A stretch of 64,000 nt of DNA from Microbacterium cremeum (lineage in GTDB: Bacteria > Actinomycetota > Actinomycetes > Actinomycetales > Microbacteriaceae). This document shows positions 44,976 through 53,746 of this stretch, piece after piece. Each line of letters begins with the position of its first letter. Position 1 is the first letter of the stretch. Below the pieces are notes generated by a model. The model was not told the origin of the DNA, made no database searches, and saw only the letters and a program-made list of their open reading frames with translations. The stretch spans positions 3,782,001-3,846,000 of the forward strand of contig NZ_CP063812.1 in the NCBI RefSeq assembly GCF_015277855.1, written 5' to 3'. The translations under genes were made by a program, and so were the position numbers.

Positions 44976-45602
44976 ATGCTCTCGACGGACTTTCGCGCCG
45001 TGGGACTCGACGAGATCCGCGCGACGCTCGGCGAACCGGATGACGCGTCCTTCCGGAAGATCACGGATCACCTGGACGAGAACTGCCTGGCGTTTCTCGC
45101 CCACTCCCCCTTCTGCTGCCTGTCGACGGCAGATGCGACGGGCAACTGCGACTGCTCGCCCCGCGGAGACTATCCGGGCTTCGTCCGTGCGATCGACGAG
45201 CGCACCGTCGTCATTCCGGATCGCCTGGGGAACAAGCTCGCCGACTCGATGCGCAACATCGTCACCAACGGCCACATCGGCCTGCTCTGCTTCGTCCCGG
45301 GCATGACCGAGACGCTGCGCATCAACGGCACCGCCTTCGTGACCGACGACCCGACGCTCTTGGGCATGCTGGAGCAGGATCACTCGGTGCCCGATCTCGC
45401 GATCGTGGTGCACACCGAGGAGGTCTACCTGCACTGCGGCCGCGCTCTGCTCCGCGCCGGGCTGTGGGATTCCGACATGCAGGATCTTGCGAGCCACGTG
45501 CCCTCGTCCGGCCAGATCTGGGCGAGCATGTCCGGCTGGGACACCTCGGTCGGCGACGTGATCGACGACGCCACCTCGAGCGCCTACCGCGCACTGTACT
45601 GA
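44976..45602 (+). CDS. Pyridoxamine 5'-phosphate oxidase (PPOX) family flavoprotein
   Basis: The 208-residue protein resembles the PPOX subfamily typified by mycobacterial MSMEG_1061. Features are FCCLSTADATGNCDCSPRGD near the N-terminus, RLGNKLADSMRNIVTNGHIG and a TLRINGTAFVTDD segment. It probably binds FMN and reduces a flavin-dependent substrate. The next gene encodes a flavin/2Fe-2S reductase and starts immediately after its stop codon, so the two may exchange electrons. The ATG was chosen for the -10 box at 7 nt; a GTG 42 bp upstream is an alternative. Confidence 0.8.
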   Translation: MLSTDFRAVGLDEIRATLGEPDDASFRKITDHLDENCLAFLAHSPFCCLSTADATGNCDCSPRGDYPGFVRAIDERTVVIPDRLGNKLADSMRNIVTNGHIGLLCFVPGMTETLRINGTAFVTDDPTLLGMLEQDHSVPDLAIVVHTEEVYLHCGRALLRAGLWDSDMQDLASHVPSSGQIWASMSGWDTSVGDVIDDATSSAYRALY

Positions 45603-46547
45603 ATGCGCAGCCGGGAGGGTATGACGGCGCTGGTCGTCCGAGAGATCACGAACGAGACCCCCTCGATCGTCGGCATCCGACTCGAGAATCCGGATGCCTC
45701 CCCTCTGCCGGCATGGGAGCCCGGGGCGCACATCGATGTGCAGCTGATCACGCGGCACGAGCGTCAGTACTCGCTCTGCGGCGACCCCGCGGACACGGGC
45801 GCCTACCGGATCGCGGTACGCCGTGAGCCGTCGTCGCGAGGCGGATCGCATTACATCCACTCCTTCCTGCGCGTGGGGAGCACCGTGTGGGTGCGGCCGC
45901 CACGCAACCTCTTCGCTCTCGGAGACGCCTCCTCGTACCTGCTGCTCGCGGCCGGTATCGGCATCACACCGATCCTGTCGATGGCCCGCCACCTTGCCGC
46001 CACCGGCGCAGACTGGCGATTGGTCTACCTCGCCCGGTCCCGTGACGACGTCGCCTTCCAGCAAGAGCTCGCCGTATTCGGGGATCGTGCGAGCACGCAC
46101 ATCAGCCGTGAGCGCGGGCGCCTGGACGCTTCACAGCTGCTGCACGGACTCACCGCCGACACCGACGTCTACGCCTGCGGGCCGCAGGGATTCATCGATG
46201 CGCTCGTCGGGGCGGGAACGATGCTTCCGCAGGGTCCACGGCTGCATGTGGAGCGCTTCGAGCCGAAGAAGAGGGAGTTCCGGCCGGACGAGGCATTCTC
46301 TGTCGGCTGCGCGCGGTCGGAGGTGACCGTGGAGGTGCCGGCGGGCCGATCGATGCTCAAGGCGCTGCAGGGAGCGGGCGTCGAAGTGCGCGGCTCCTGC
46401 CTGCGAGGAGTGTGCGGCTCGTGCGCATTGCGGGTGCTCGACGGCACGCCCGAGCACCGGGACTCGCTCAACACCGACGACGTCTCGACCACGATCTACC
46501 CGTGCGTCTCGCGCGCCCTCTCACCGAGGCTCGTCGTCGACGCATAA
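45603..46547 (+). CDS. VanB-type oxidoreductase, FMN/NAD(P)/2Fe-2S
   Basis: The 314-residue protein is a phthalate-dioxygenase-reductase-like (PDR/VanB) electron carrier. RQYSLCGDP binds flavin, LAAGIGITPILSMARHL binds NAD(P)H, and the C-terminal ferredoxin domain has C266, C271, C274 and C301 as 2Fe-2S ligands. It would feed electrons from NAD(P)H to an oxygenase or demethylase component. No Rieske oxygenase gene is present in this window, so its partner is unknown; the PPOX protein upstream is one candidate. Starts at 45603 or 45621 are both possible; neither has a well-spaced ribosome binding site. Confidence 0.87.
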   Translation: MRSREGMTALVVREITNETPSIVGIRLENPDASPLPAWEPGAHIDVQLITRHERQYSLCGDPADTGAYRIAVRREPSSRGGSHYIHSFLRVGSTVWVRPPRNLFALGDASSYLLLAAGIGITPILSMARHLAATGADWRLVYLARSRDDVAFQQELAVFGDRASTHISRERGRLDASQLLHGLTADTDVYACGPQGFIDALVGAGTMLPQGPRLHVERFEPKKREFRPDEAFSVGCARSEVTVEVPAGRSMLKALQGAGVEVRGSCLRGVCGSCALRVLDGTPEHRDSLNTDDVSTTIYPCVSRALSPRLVVDA

Positions 46548-46598
46548 GCAGCACCGTCCCCAGACGCCGCAGCGGCGCCATCGACAGAAAGGTCCCGG

Positions 46599-47447
46599 AT
46601 GCCTCACACCGACAGTCCTGCGATCTACTACGAAGTATCCGGCGGCTCTGACGGTCCGCCGGTCGTGCTGCTCTCCGGCGGCGGTGCGCAGCTGATCAGC
46701 TGGCACGACGACCTCGTCGCCATGCTCGTCGCGGCAGGACTCCGCGTCGTGCGCATGGACAATCGCGACGTGGGCCTGTCCGCTCGATTCGGGGGGCCGG
46801 ACGATATCGACGGGGGCTACGATCTCGCCGATATGGCGGACGACGTCATTCGCGTGCTGGATCATCTCGAGGTACCGGCAGCGCACCTCGTCGGGCATTC
46901 GATGGGCGGCATGATGGCGCAGATGGCGGCCATCGGGCATCCCGACCGGGTGCGCAGCCTGGGTCTGATCTCGACCATTCCCGGTCGGGACCCTCGCTAC
47001 ATCCTCCACGGCGAGCGCCCCGAGCTCCTCGAGCCGCCAGTGCGGCATACGAGGGAGCAACTCGTCGCGGGCGCGATTGCCTACTCCGCTGCGGAGAGCG
47101 TCGGAGACCGATACCCGGTCGATCAGGAGTGGATGGCGTGGGCAGCCGGCACCGCGTTCGACCGAGGCTACGCGCCAGAGGGATTCGCGAGGCAATGGTC
47201 CGCCCTCTTGCGCGCGCCCGAGCGGCTCGAGGCGCTGCGTCGGGTCGGCGTTCCCGCGCTCGTCTTTCACGGGCGCGACGACGACGTGCTGCACTGGGTC
47301 TCGGCCGTCGACATGGCCGAAGCGCTGCCAGGGGCCGAGTTGCAGATCCACCCCGGAATGGGCCACCTCATCGCCCACCAGCTGTGGCCCGAGCTCGCGG
47401 GAGGCATCGTCCGGACCGTCCGCCGCGGAGAGACGACGGGAGCCTGA
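46599..47447 (+). CDS. Alpha/beta hydrolase
   Basis: The 282-residue protein has the nucleophile elbow GHSMGG (Ser101), an acid in GRDDDVLHW and a His in GMGHLI, a complete catalytic triad. An N-terminal LLSGGGAQLISW loop and MDNRDVGLSARF place it in the group near TAP/haloperoxidase-like esterases. It would hydrolyse an ester, lactone or C-C bond. AAAGG lies about 7 nt before the ATG. The preceding reductase gene ends 51 bp upstream on the same strand. Confidence 0.83.
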   Translation: MPHTDSPAIYYEVSGGSDGPPVVLLSGGGAQLISWHDDLVAMLVAAGLRVVRMDNRDVGLSARFGGPDDIDGGYDLADMADDVIRVLDHLEVPAAHLVGHSMGGMMAQMAAIGHPDRVRSLGLISTIPGRDPRYILHGERPELLEPPVRHTREQLVAGAIAYSAAESVGDRYPVDQEWMAWAAGTAFDRGYAPEGFARQWSALLRAPERLEALRRVGVPALVFHGRDDDVLHWVSAVDMAEALPGAELQIHPGMGHLIAHQLWPELAGGIVRTVRRGETTGA

Positions 47448-47784
47448 CGGCGAGTCCAACCGACTGCCTGCACGCCGCTCGAGGATGCTCGTCGGCTGGT
47501 CGCGTCTGGGCCTAGCAGCCGGCGGCGACGGCCGGGTGCAGGTGCTCGGATGACAGCGCCACGACGGCCTGACGAGATCCCGAGCGCGAACTGCATGTGC
47601 GGCTCGGGCTTGGGAAGACGGTCGAGCAGGATCAGATGGTTCCACGAAGCGGGTCCGCACACGGCGACCCGCGCAGCCGGCAGCTGCCCGGAGGCGAGGG
47701 GAAGAGTCACCCGGGTCAGTCAACCAGCCCAGCCCTGGTGCGGCCCATTCCGGACCGCGGTGTCGTCCCGGGATCCGCGATCCG
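47448..47784. other. 337-bp interval between hydrolase and GH35 genes
   Basis: No intact gene is seen. The interval holds a decayed PfkB-type kinase fragment on the minus strand (47512-47710). No terminator with a T tract was found between the two convergent units. Confidence 0.5.
47512..47710 (-). pseudogene. Truncated PfkB carbohydrate kinase remnant
   Basis: From a GTG at 47710 the frame encodes RVAVCGPASWNHLILLDRL followed by PKPEPHMQFAL, a typical N-terminus of PfkB sugar kinases. Homology then ends. In another frame a short C-terminal-like piece (SSEHLHPAVAAGC) runs to a TAG at 47512-47514. A large internal deletion and frame change explain this best. A separate intact PfkB kinase (KDG kinase) lies at 50314. 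Confidence 0.6.
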
Positions 47785-49572
47785 CTACTCCTCGCGCGGG
47801 CCGAGGTCGGGGCTCGACACGAAGCGCACGAGGGGCTCGGTCACGACGCGATCCAGCTCGATCATGACGACCGTGTTCGCCCCTCCCGACACCACGGCCG
47901 CGGGGACGTAGAGCGTGCGCTGCGGACCGTTGCTCCAGTACCGGCCGAGCAGGAACCCGTTCACGACGGCGAAGCCCTTGCCCCATCCGGCGGTGTCGAG
48001 GAAGAGGTCGACGGCCGCATCGAGCGAAAACGAGCCCCGCAGCACGAACGGGCCCACGTCGGCGGTCGGCGCTGCAGCGGCGGGCGAGGCATCCGTCGCC
48101 GCTCGTCCCAGCGCGGCCACGTCGATCGGCGTGGCCGTCCACTCGGCGAGGGCGACGTCGTCGAGCGTCACCGGCCCGATGAGTCCCTTCGACTCGCCCA
48201 GCCGCACGTCGTAGTTGACCCGGCCCTGTTCCTCGACCAGCACGCGCAGCCGCCGCCCCGCGGGCACGCGCAGCGCGTCTTCGTGACGAGTCCGCGACAC
48301 CGCGCCCACCGGCACCCCGTCGACCGAGATCCAGGCCTGGTCGCGCACGTCGCCGAACCGCAGCGCTCCCCCGCGACCGCCGAGGTCGGTCTCGTACGCC
48401 ACGAGTGCGCTCAGGTAGCCGAGCTGCTCGAACGTGGGCGGCTCGACCGCGACCTGCGACGCGGCGCCGGCGAGGTCCACGGCGACCGGGTCGACGTCGA
48501 CAGGCTCGACAGCGACGGCGAACTCGGGCGCCGGTCCGCTCACCGCCGGCACCTCGTCGGGCACGGGCGCGTACTTCGCAATCACATCGCGGAACGCGAA
48601 GTACTTCGCGGTCGGGTCGCCGCGCTCGTCGAGCGGTGCGTCGTAGTCGTACGACGTCACGATCGGCAGGTAGCGGCCCTTGTCGTTCGCGCCGTTGGTC
48701 AGCCCGAAGTTCGTGCCGCCGTGGAACATGTAGAGATTGACGGATGCCCCGGCCTCGAGCAGCGTCTCGAGCTCGGCGGCCGCGTCGCCCGGCGACGTGG
48801 TGTGATGCTGCCCGCCCCACCAGTCGAACCAGCCGTCCCAGAACTCGGCGCACATGAGCGGACCGCTCGGCTGATACCGGCGCAGGGCGGCCAGTCGCTC
48901 GGCCGCACGCGACCCGAACGAGCCGGTGAGGTGCGCACCGGCGACACTGCCGTCGCGCAGCATCTGGTCGGTCGGCTGGTCGATGGTCGTGAGCGGCACC
49001 GTGATGCCGGCATCCTCCGTCACCCGGACGAGATGCTCGAGGTACGCGGTGTCGTCGCCGTACGCACCGTACTCGTTCTCGATCTGCACGAGGATCACCG
49101 GCCCGCCGCGGTCGATCTGGCGCGGTGCGACGATCTCGTACACGCGGTGCAGGTACGTCGTCACCTCGGCGAGGTACGCCCGCTCCGATCGGCGCAGCCC
49201 GATCTCCGGCATCGCGGTCAGCCACACCGGCAGTCCGCCGTTGTGCCACTCGGCGCAGATGTACGGTCCGGGGCGCACGATGGCGTGCATCCCCTCGGCC
49301 GCGACGAGGTCGAGGAACGCGCCGAGGTCGTTCCACCCGGTCGCGTCCCATTCGCCGCGCCGCGGCTCGTGCGCGTTCCATGCGACGTAGGTCTCGATCG
49401 TGTTGAGGCCCATGAGCCGCGCCATGCGGATGCGGTCAGCCCACTGCCCCGGGTGCACGCGGAAGTAGTGCAGCGCCCCCGACAGCACCCGGAAGGGCTC
49501 GCCGTCGAGCAGGAAGTCGGACTCGCCGATCTCGAACGAGCGTGCAGAACCGGATGCCTCGGCCGCCGTCAT
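47785..49572 (-). CDS. Beta-galactosidase, glycoside hydrolase family 35
   Basis: The 595-residue enzyme has the GH35 N-terminal catalytic barrel. The acid/base is Glu167 in VQIENEYGAYG and the nucleophile Glu243 in CAEFWDGWFDWWGG. C-terminal beta domains follow from about 380. It removes terminal beta-galactose from oligosaccharides. No signal peptide is visible, so it acts in the cytoplasm on imported oligomers. The ATG overlaps the aldolase stop by 4 bp. It is the last gene of the long uronate operon. Confidence 0.92.
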   Translation of the reverse strand: MTAAEASGSARSFEIGESDFLLDGEPFRVLSGALHYFRVHPGQWADRIRMARLMGLNTIETYVAWNAHEPRRGEWDATGWNDLGAFLDLVAAEGMHAIVRPGPYICAEWHNGGLPVWLTAMPEIGLRRSERAYLAEVTTYLHRVYEIVAPRQIDRGGPVILVQIENEYGAYGDDTAYLEHLVRVTEDAGITVPLTTIDQPTDQMLRDGSVAGAHLTGSFGSRAAERLAALRRYQPSGPLMCAEFWDGWFDWWGGQHHTTSPGDAAAELETLLEAGASVNLYMFHGGTNFGLTNGANDKGRYLPIVTSYDYDAPLDERGDPTAKYFAFRDVIAKYAPVPDEVPAVSGPAPEFAVAVEPVDVDPVAVDLAGAASQVAVEPPTFEQLGYLSALVAYETDLGGRGGALRFGDVRDQAWISVDGVPVGAVSRTRHEDALRVPAGRRLRVLVEEQGRVNYDVRLGESKGLIGPVTLDDVALAEWTATPIDVAALGRAATDASPAAAAPTADVGPFVLRGSFSLDAAVDLFLDTAGWGKGFAVVNGFLLGRYWSNGPQRTLYVPAAVVSGGANTVVMIELDRVVTEPLVRFVSSPDLGPREE

Positions 49573-50192
49573 CGCACGGCTCTCGCCTGCAGCACCGCCG
49601 CCAGGCGCTCGAGCTGCGACGCGTCTTCCAGGGCCGATCCGACCGCGGCGACGCGCACCCCGGCGTCGAGGAACTCCTCGACGTTGGACGCGTCGAGGCC
49701 GCCGGTCGCGACGAACCGCACCTGCGGGAACGGTCCGCGGATGTGGCGGAACCAGCCGCTGCCGAGCCACGTCGCGGGGAACGCCTTGAGCCACGTGAGA
49801 CCGAGCGAGACGGCGAGCTGGACCTCGCTCGGCGTCGCGACGCCGGCGAGGATCGGGATGCCGGCATCCTGCGCGGCCCGCACGACCGCCGGGTCGAGCC
49901 CGGGCGAGACGAGGTACTCGGCACCCGACTCGGCGGCGAGCGTCACCTGCCGGGGTGTGATGATCGTGCCGGCGCCGACGCTCTTGCCGCGCGCGACACC
50001 GCGCTCGACGACCGCGCGCAGCGCCCGCTCGTCCTCGTCGGTCTGCAGCGGCACCTCGACGGAGTCCAGACCGAGGTCCCATGCGGTCTCGGCGAGCCGC
50101 ACCGAGCGATCGACGCCCATGCCGCGCAGGATCGCCATGAGCGGCGCCCCGGCGAAAGCCCGCTCGAACCAGTCGTCCTGTTGCTCGGTCAT
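49569..50192 (-). CDS. eda: 2-keto-3-deoxy-6-phosphogluconate aldolase
   Basis: The 207-residue class I aldolase splits KDPG into pyruvate and glyceraldehyde 3-phosphate. Glu46 (VEVPLQT), GAGTIIT and the Schiff-base Lys136 (WLKAFPA) match the E45/T73/K133 set of the Escherichia coli enzyme. It closes the uronate pathway after KDG kinase. The gene starts 121 bp after the kinase gene, a gap that contains a hairpin. Confidence 0.92.
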   Translation of the reverse strand: MTEQQDDWFERAFAGAPLMAILRGMGVDRSVRLAETAWDLGLDSVEVPLQTDEDERALRAVVERGVARGKSVGAGTIITPRQVTLAAESGAEYLVSPGLDPAVVRAAQDAGIPILAGVATPSEVQLAVSLGLTWLKAFPATWLGSGWFRHIRGPFPQVRFVATGGLDASNVEEFLDAGVRVAAVGSALEDASQLERLAAVLQARAVR

Positions 50193-50245
50193 CCGTCTGT
50201 CCTCTCTTCGAAGTTCATGCTCGCTCTTGCCTCACCCCGCCACGA

Positions 50246-50275
50246 CCCGGCCCCGGGAGGCGCCCCCGAGCCGGG
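50246..50275 (-). terminator. GC-rich hairpin between KDG kinase and aldolase genes
   Basis: CCCGGC...GCCGGG form an outer stem that continues inward through one G-T pair and four G-C pairs to a 7-nt loop. No T tract follows, so partial termination or mRNA processing is more likely than full termination. Confidence 0.4.
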
Positions 50276-50313
50276 CCGGCGACCACCGCAGACGTTCCAC
50301 CCATGCGTGGCGG

Positions 50314-51204
50314 TCACGATGCCGGATCGTCGATCGAGTCGGTGGTGGTCTGCAGCGTGCGGGCGGCGCGGGCGTGCCCGGCGCGCAGGCGCTCGGCGAC
50401 CGTCGCGCCCGACAGCAGGCTCGCGAGGTAGCCGCCGGCGAACGCGTCGCCGGCGCCGACCGCCTCGACGACCTCGACCACGAGCGCCGGCTCGAACACC
50501 TCGTCGGAGCCCGCGAACGCGGTGGCTCCCACGTCGCCGTCCTTGACGATCAGCTCGGCCACGTGCGGCAGCAGCGCCCGCACCTCGGCCGCGGTCGCCG
50601 TGTCCCACAGCGTCTCGGCCTCGTCGCGGCCGACGAACACGAGGTCGGCGGACCGCGCGAGCGCGAGCAGCACCGGCGCTGCGGTCTCGGCGCTCCACAG
50701 CGGAGCGCGGTGATTCACGTCGAACGACACCGGCACGCCGGCCGCCCGCGCCCGGGCGATCACCCGCACGAGGAACTGGGCCGCCGACGCCGAGATCGCG
50801 GCGGTGATGCCCGACACGTGCAGCACATCCACGCCGTCGAACGAGACCGCGTCGGCATCGGCGACGTCGAGATGGGATGCCGCGGACCCCCGCCGGAAGT
50901 ACAGCACGCCGTTGCCGGGGTCCTTCACGTACAGCCCCGTCGGATGCCGGTCGTCGAACACCACCCGCGAGACGTCGACTCCGCGCGCCGCGAGCTGCCG
51001 CGCGACGCGACGCCCGAGCGCGTCGTCACCGAGCCGGCTGAACCACAGCGCCCGGTGCCCGGCTGCGGCGACGTGGGCGGCCACGTTCGACTCGGCGCCG
51101 CCCGCATCCAGCAGGAACGCATCGGCGTCGGCGACCGGCTCCGCCACGACCGGCGCGACCATCGCCATCGTCTCGCCGGCCGCGAGGAGTGTCTTCGCCG
51201 GCAT
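50314..51204 (-). CDS. kdgK: 2-keto-3-deoxygluconate kinase, PfkB family
   Basis: The 296-residue sugar kinase phosphorylates KDG to KDPG. The N-terminal GGAESNVAAHVAAAGH is the sugar-binding region, and GAGDAFAGGYLASLL holds the anion hole and catalytic Asp. The assignment to KDG is supported by neighbours KduI, KduD and KDPG aldolase. An in-frame GTG at 51222 would overlap the KduI stop as GTGA and add six residues; the ATG at 51204 is kept because GGGGA lies upstream. Confidence 0.9.
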   Translation of the reverse strand: MPAKTLLAAGETMAMVAPVVAEPVADADAFLLDAGGAESNVAAHVAAAGHRALWFSRLGDDALGRRVARQLAARGVDVSRVVFDDRHPTGLYVKDPGNGVLYFRRGSAASHLDVADADAVSFDGVDVLHVSGITAAISASAAQFLVRVIARARAAGVPVSFDVNHRAPLWSAETAAPVLLALARSADLVFVGRDEAETLWDTATAAEVRALLPHVAELIVKDGDVGATAFAGSDEVFEPALVVEVVEAVGAGDAFAGGYLASLLSGATVAERLRAGHARAARTLQTTTDSIDDPAS

Positions 51205-51218
51205 CGCGGGGTCCCCGC

Positions 51219-52061
51219 TCACCGCAGGTCGGTGACGGGTGCCGCGTCCATGTCGTCGAACGCCTGGTTCTCTCCCGCCATCGCCCATACGAACGAGTAT
51301 GCCGCCGTGCCGACGCCGGAGTGCAGCGACCAGGACGGCGAGATGACCGCCTGACGGTCGGCGACGACGAGGTGGCGGGTCTCTTCGCGCTCGCCCATGA
51401 GGTGGATGACGCGGGCGTCCGCCGGCACGTCGAAGTACAGGTAGCACTCGGTGCGGCGGTCGTGCGTGTGGGCCGGCATCGTGTTCCACATCGAGCCCGG
51501 GTGCAGCTCGGTGACCCCCATCACGATCTGGCAGCTCTTGACGCCGTTCTCGTGGATGTACTGGTTCAGCGTGCGGCGGTTCGAGGTGAGCTGATCGCCG
51601 AGCTCGCGCACGGTGCCCTCGCCCGGAGACACGAGCGCCGCCGGGTACGCGGTGTGCGCCGGAGCGGAGAAGAGGTAGAACTGCGCGCCCGCATCGCCCG
51701 CGTCGGCGAACGAGACCGAGCGGATGCCGCGGCCCAGGTACAGGCACGCGCCCTTCACGAGCGTGTAGACCTCGCCGTCGGCGGTGACCGTGCCGGTGCC
51801 GCCGACGTTGACGATGCCGACCTCGCGGTGCTCGAGGAAGTACTCGCTGCGGATCTCGGGGTATCCGCCGAGGTCGAGGACACCTCCCGCGGGCACCGCG
51901 CCGCCGAGCACGATGCGGTCGTGGTGCGTATAGGTGAGGCGGATCTCACCGGGCGCGAAGACGTCGGCGATGAGGTAGGTGTCGCGCAGGTCCTGCGTCG
52001 TCATGCCGGGGATCTGGGCCGGGTTCGTCGCGTAGCGCTGCGGGATGTGGCTCTCGGTCAC
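51219..52061 (-). CDS. kduI: 5-keto-4-deoxyuronate isomerase
   Basis: The 280-residue cupin-fold isomerase converts 5-keto-4-deoxyuronate (DKI) to 2,5-diketo-3-deoxygluconate. WNTMPAHTHDRRTECYLYF contains the zinc-ligand His-His-Glu cluster, and a further His is seen in SLHSG. DKI arises from unsaturated uronates released by lyases and GH88. Length and motifs match the family. It lies 30 bp after KduD. Confidence 0.95.
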   Translation of the reverse strand: MTESHIPQRYATNPAQIPGMTTQDLRDTYLIADVFAPGEIRLTYTHHDRIVLGGAVPAGGVLDLGGYPEIRSEYFLEHREVGIVNVGGTGTVTADGEVYTLVKGACLYLGRGIRSVSFADAGDAGAQFYLFSAPAHTAYPAALVSPGEGTVRELGDQLTSNRRTLNQYIHENGVKSCQIVMGVTELHPGSMWNTMPAHTHDRRTECYLYFDVPADARVIHLMGEREETRHLVVADRQAVISPSWSLHSGVGTAAYSFVWAMAGENQAFDDMDAAPVTDLR

Positions 52062-52091
52062 GGGGGTCTCCTGTCGAAGGTGGGATCGGGT

Positions 52092-52856
52092 TCAGCGGAC
52101 GAGCCAGCCGCCGTCGACCGGGATCACGGCTCCGGTGACGTACGCGGCGGCGTCCGAGGCGAGGAAGACGAACGCGCCCTGGAGGTCGGAGGCCTCGCCC
52201 CACCGCCCGGCCGGGATCCTCGAGAGGATCGATGCCGCGCGGTCCTGGTCGGCCCGCAGCGGAGCGGTGTTGTCGGTGGCCATATAGCCCGGCGCGATCG
52301 CATTGACGGTGACGCCGTGCGCGGCCCACTCGTTCGCGAGGGCCTTCGTGAGCCCCGTGACCGCGTGCTTGGACGCGGTGTATGCCGGAACGAGAATTCC
52401 TCCCTGGAACGACAGCATCGACGCGACGTTGATGATGCGACCGCTCCGCTGGGCGAGCATGTGGCGACCGGCCGCCTGCGAGAGATGGAACACCGCGTCG
52501 AGGTTGACGGCGAGCACGTCGTCCCAGTCCCCGGCGGGATAGTCGGCGGCGGGTGCGCGGCGGATCGTGCCGGCGTTGTTGACGAGGATGTCGAGCCCAC
52601 CGAGCTCGGCCACCACCTCGTCGACCGCGGCGGACAGCTCCTGCGGTGCCGCCGACACCAGGTCGCGCTGCACGCGGTGCACGCGACGGCCCGTCGCGGC
52701 GATCAGCTCGGCGGTCGCGGACGCATCGCCGCGGTCCAGCAGCGCCACGTCGGCCCCTGCCTCGGCGAGCGCGACCGCGGCCCCCTGGCCGAGTCCGCGG
52801 CTCGACCCCGTGACGAGGGCGATCTTCCCGTCGAGACGGAACGAGTCGAGGATCAT
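52092..52856 (-). CDS. kduD: 2-deoxy-D-gluconate 3-dehydrogenase (SDR family)
   Basis: The 254-residue short-chain dehydrogenase reduces 2,5-diketo-3-deoxygluconate to KDG. It has TGSSRGLGQGAA for NAD(P) binding, NNAGT, a Ser in NVASMLS and YTASK as the catalytic Tyr/Lys. The order KduD-KduI is common in pectin and glycosaminoglycan loci. The ATG overlaps the FAH-family gene stop by 4 bp. Confidence 0.92.
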   Translation of the reverse strand: MILDSFRLDGKIALVTGSSRGLGQGAAVALAEAGADVALLDRGDASATAELIAATGRRVHRVQRDLVSAAPQELSAAVDEVVAELGGLDILVNNAGTIRRAPAADYPAGDWDDVLAVNLDAVFHLSQAAGRHMLAQRSGRIINVASMLSFQGGILVPAYTASKHAVTGLTKALANEWAAHGVTVNAIAPGYMATDNTAPLRADQDRAASILSRIPAGRWGEASDLQGAFVFLASDAAAYVTGAVIPVDGGWLVR

Positions 52857-53746
52857 GCGTTGTCTCCTGTGTCGTCACCGGTCGTTGAGCGAGGGTGAGC
52901 GGTGGTGAAGCGGGTGGTGAGCTCGCCGATGCCCGAGATGCGCACGGTCACCGCGTCTCCGTCGGCGAGCGGTCGGTGCACGGCCTGCGCGGCCGGGAGC
53001 TTCTGCGGCGTGCCGGTCGACACGACATCCCCCGGTTCGAGCGTCAGCACCTGACTCACATGATGGATGACGAACGCGACGCTGAAGATCGTGGTCGAGG
53101 TGGACTGCGACACCGTGACGACGCCGTCGCGCACCACCTCGACGAGCAGGTCCTGCGGGTCGGCGACCTCGTCGGCCGTCACCACCCAGGGCCCGAGCGG
53201 CGCGAACCCGTCGGAGCACTTGCCGAGCGCCCACTGGCTCTGCCGCCGCTGCCACGCGCGGTCCGACACGTCGTTGAGGATCATGTAGCCCCCGACGTGA
53301 TCGAGCGCATCGTCGATCGAGACGCGCCGCGCCCGGCGTCCGATGACCACGGCGAGCTCGCCCTCGTAGTCCACATCGGTGGCGCCGGGCGGGATGACGA
53401 CGGCGTCGTCCGGGCCGGCGAGGGTGTTCGGGGTCTTCACGAAGACGTCCGGGTACTCCGGCTCCGCCGCGGGCTCGGCACCGTCCGGCACGTGTCCGCG
53501 GTAGTTGTAGCCGAGGCACAGGATCTTGCCGGGCCGCACCGGCGCGACCAGTGAAGCGGGGTCGAGCCGCGGGAGCGTCGCGGCGTCGGCCGCCGCCACC
53601 GACGCACGTGCCGCGGCGCGCAGCTCCTCGGCCTCGAGGATCGAGACGACGTCGCCCGCCACCTTCCCGAGGTCGAGCAGCCGGTCGCCCACGACGACCG
53701 CGGCGGGCCGCACGCCGTCCGGGCCGCGGTACGAGACGAGCCTCAC
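52853..53746 (-). CDS. Fumarylacetoacetate hydrolase (FAH) family protein
   Basis: The 297-residue protein has an N-terminal lid region, KILCLGYNYRGHV, VDYEGELAVVIG with two metal-binding Glu residues, and ILNDVSDRAWQRR. FAH-fold enzymes cut C-C bonds next to keto groups, decarboxylate, or hydrolyse diketo acids. Among sugar-acid loci, relatives hydrolyse 2,4-diketo-3-deoxy sugar acids. This could provide a side route for a deoxy-sugar part of the substrate. The GTG start has GGAGGAAG 5 nt upstream and overlaps the GH88 stop. Confidence 0.85.
   Translation of the reverse strand: MRLVSYRGPDGVRPAAVVVGDRLLDLGKVAGDVVSILEAEELRAAARASVAAADAATLPRLDPASLVAPVRPGKILCLGYNYRGHVPDGAEPAAEPEYPDVFVKTPNTLAGPDDAVVIPPGATDVDYEGELAVVIGRRARRVSIDDALDHVGGYMILNDVSDRAWQRRQSQWALGKCSDGFAPLGPWVVTADEVADPQDLLVEVVRDGVVTVSQSTSTTIFSVAFVIHHVSQVLTLEPGDVVSTGTPQKLPAAQAVHRPLADGDAVTVRISGIGELTTRFTTAHPRSTTGDDTGDNA
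52879..52893 (+). repeat. Short match to the dispersed GAGCGAG element
   Basis: CGGTCGTTGAGCGAG lies in the 3' end of the FAH-family gene and matches the first 15 bases of the repeat at 62927 apart from one substitution. It may be a partial copy. Confidence 0.35.
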
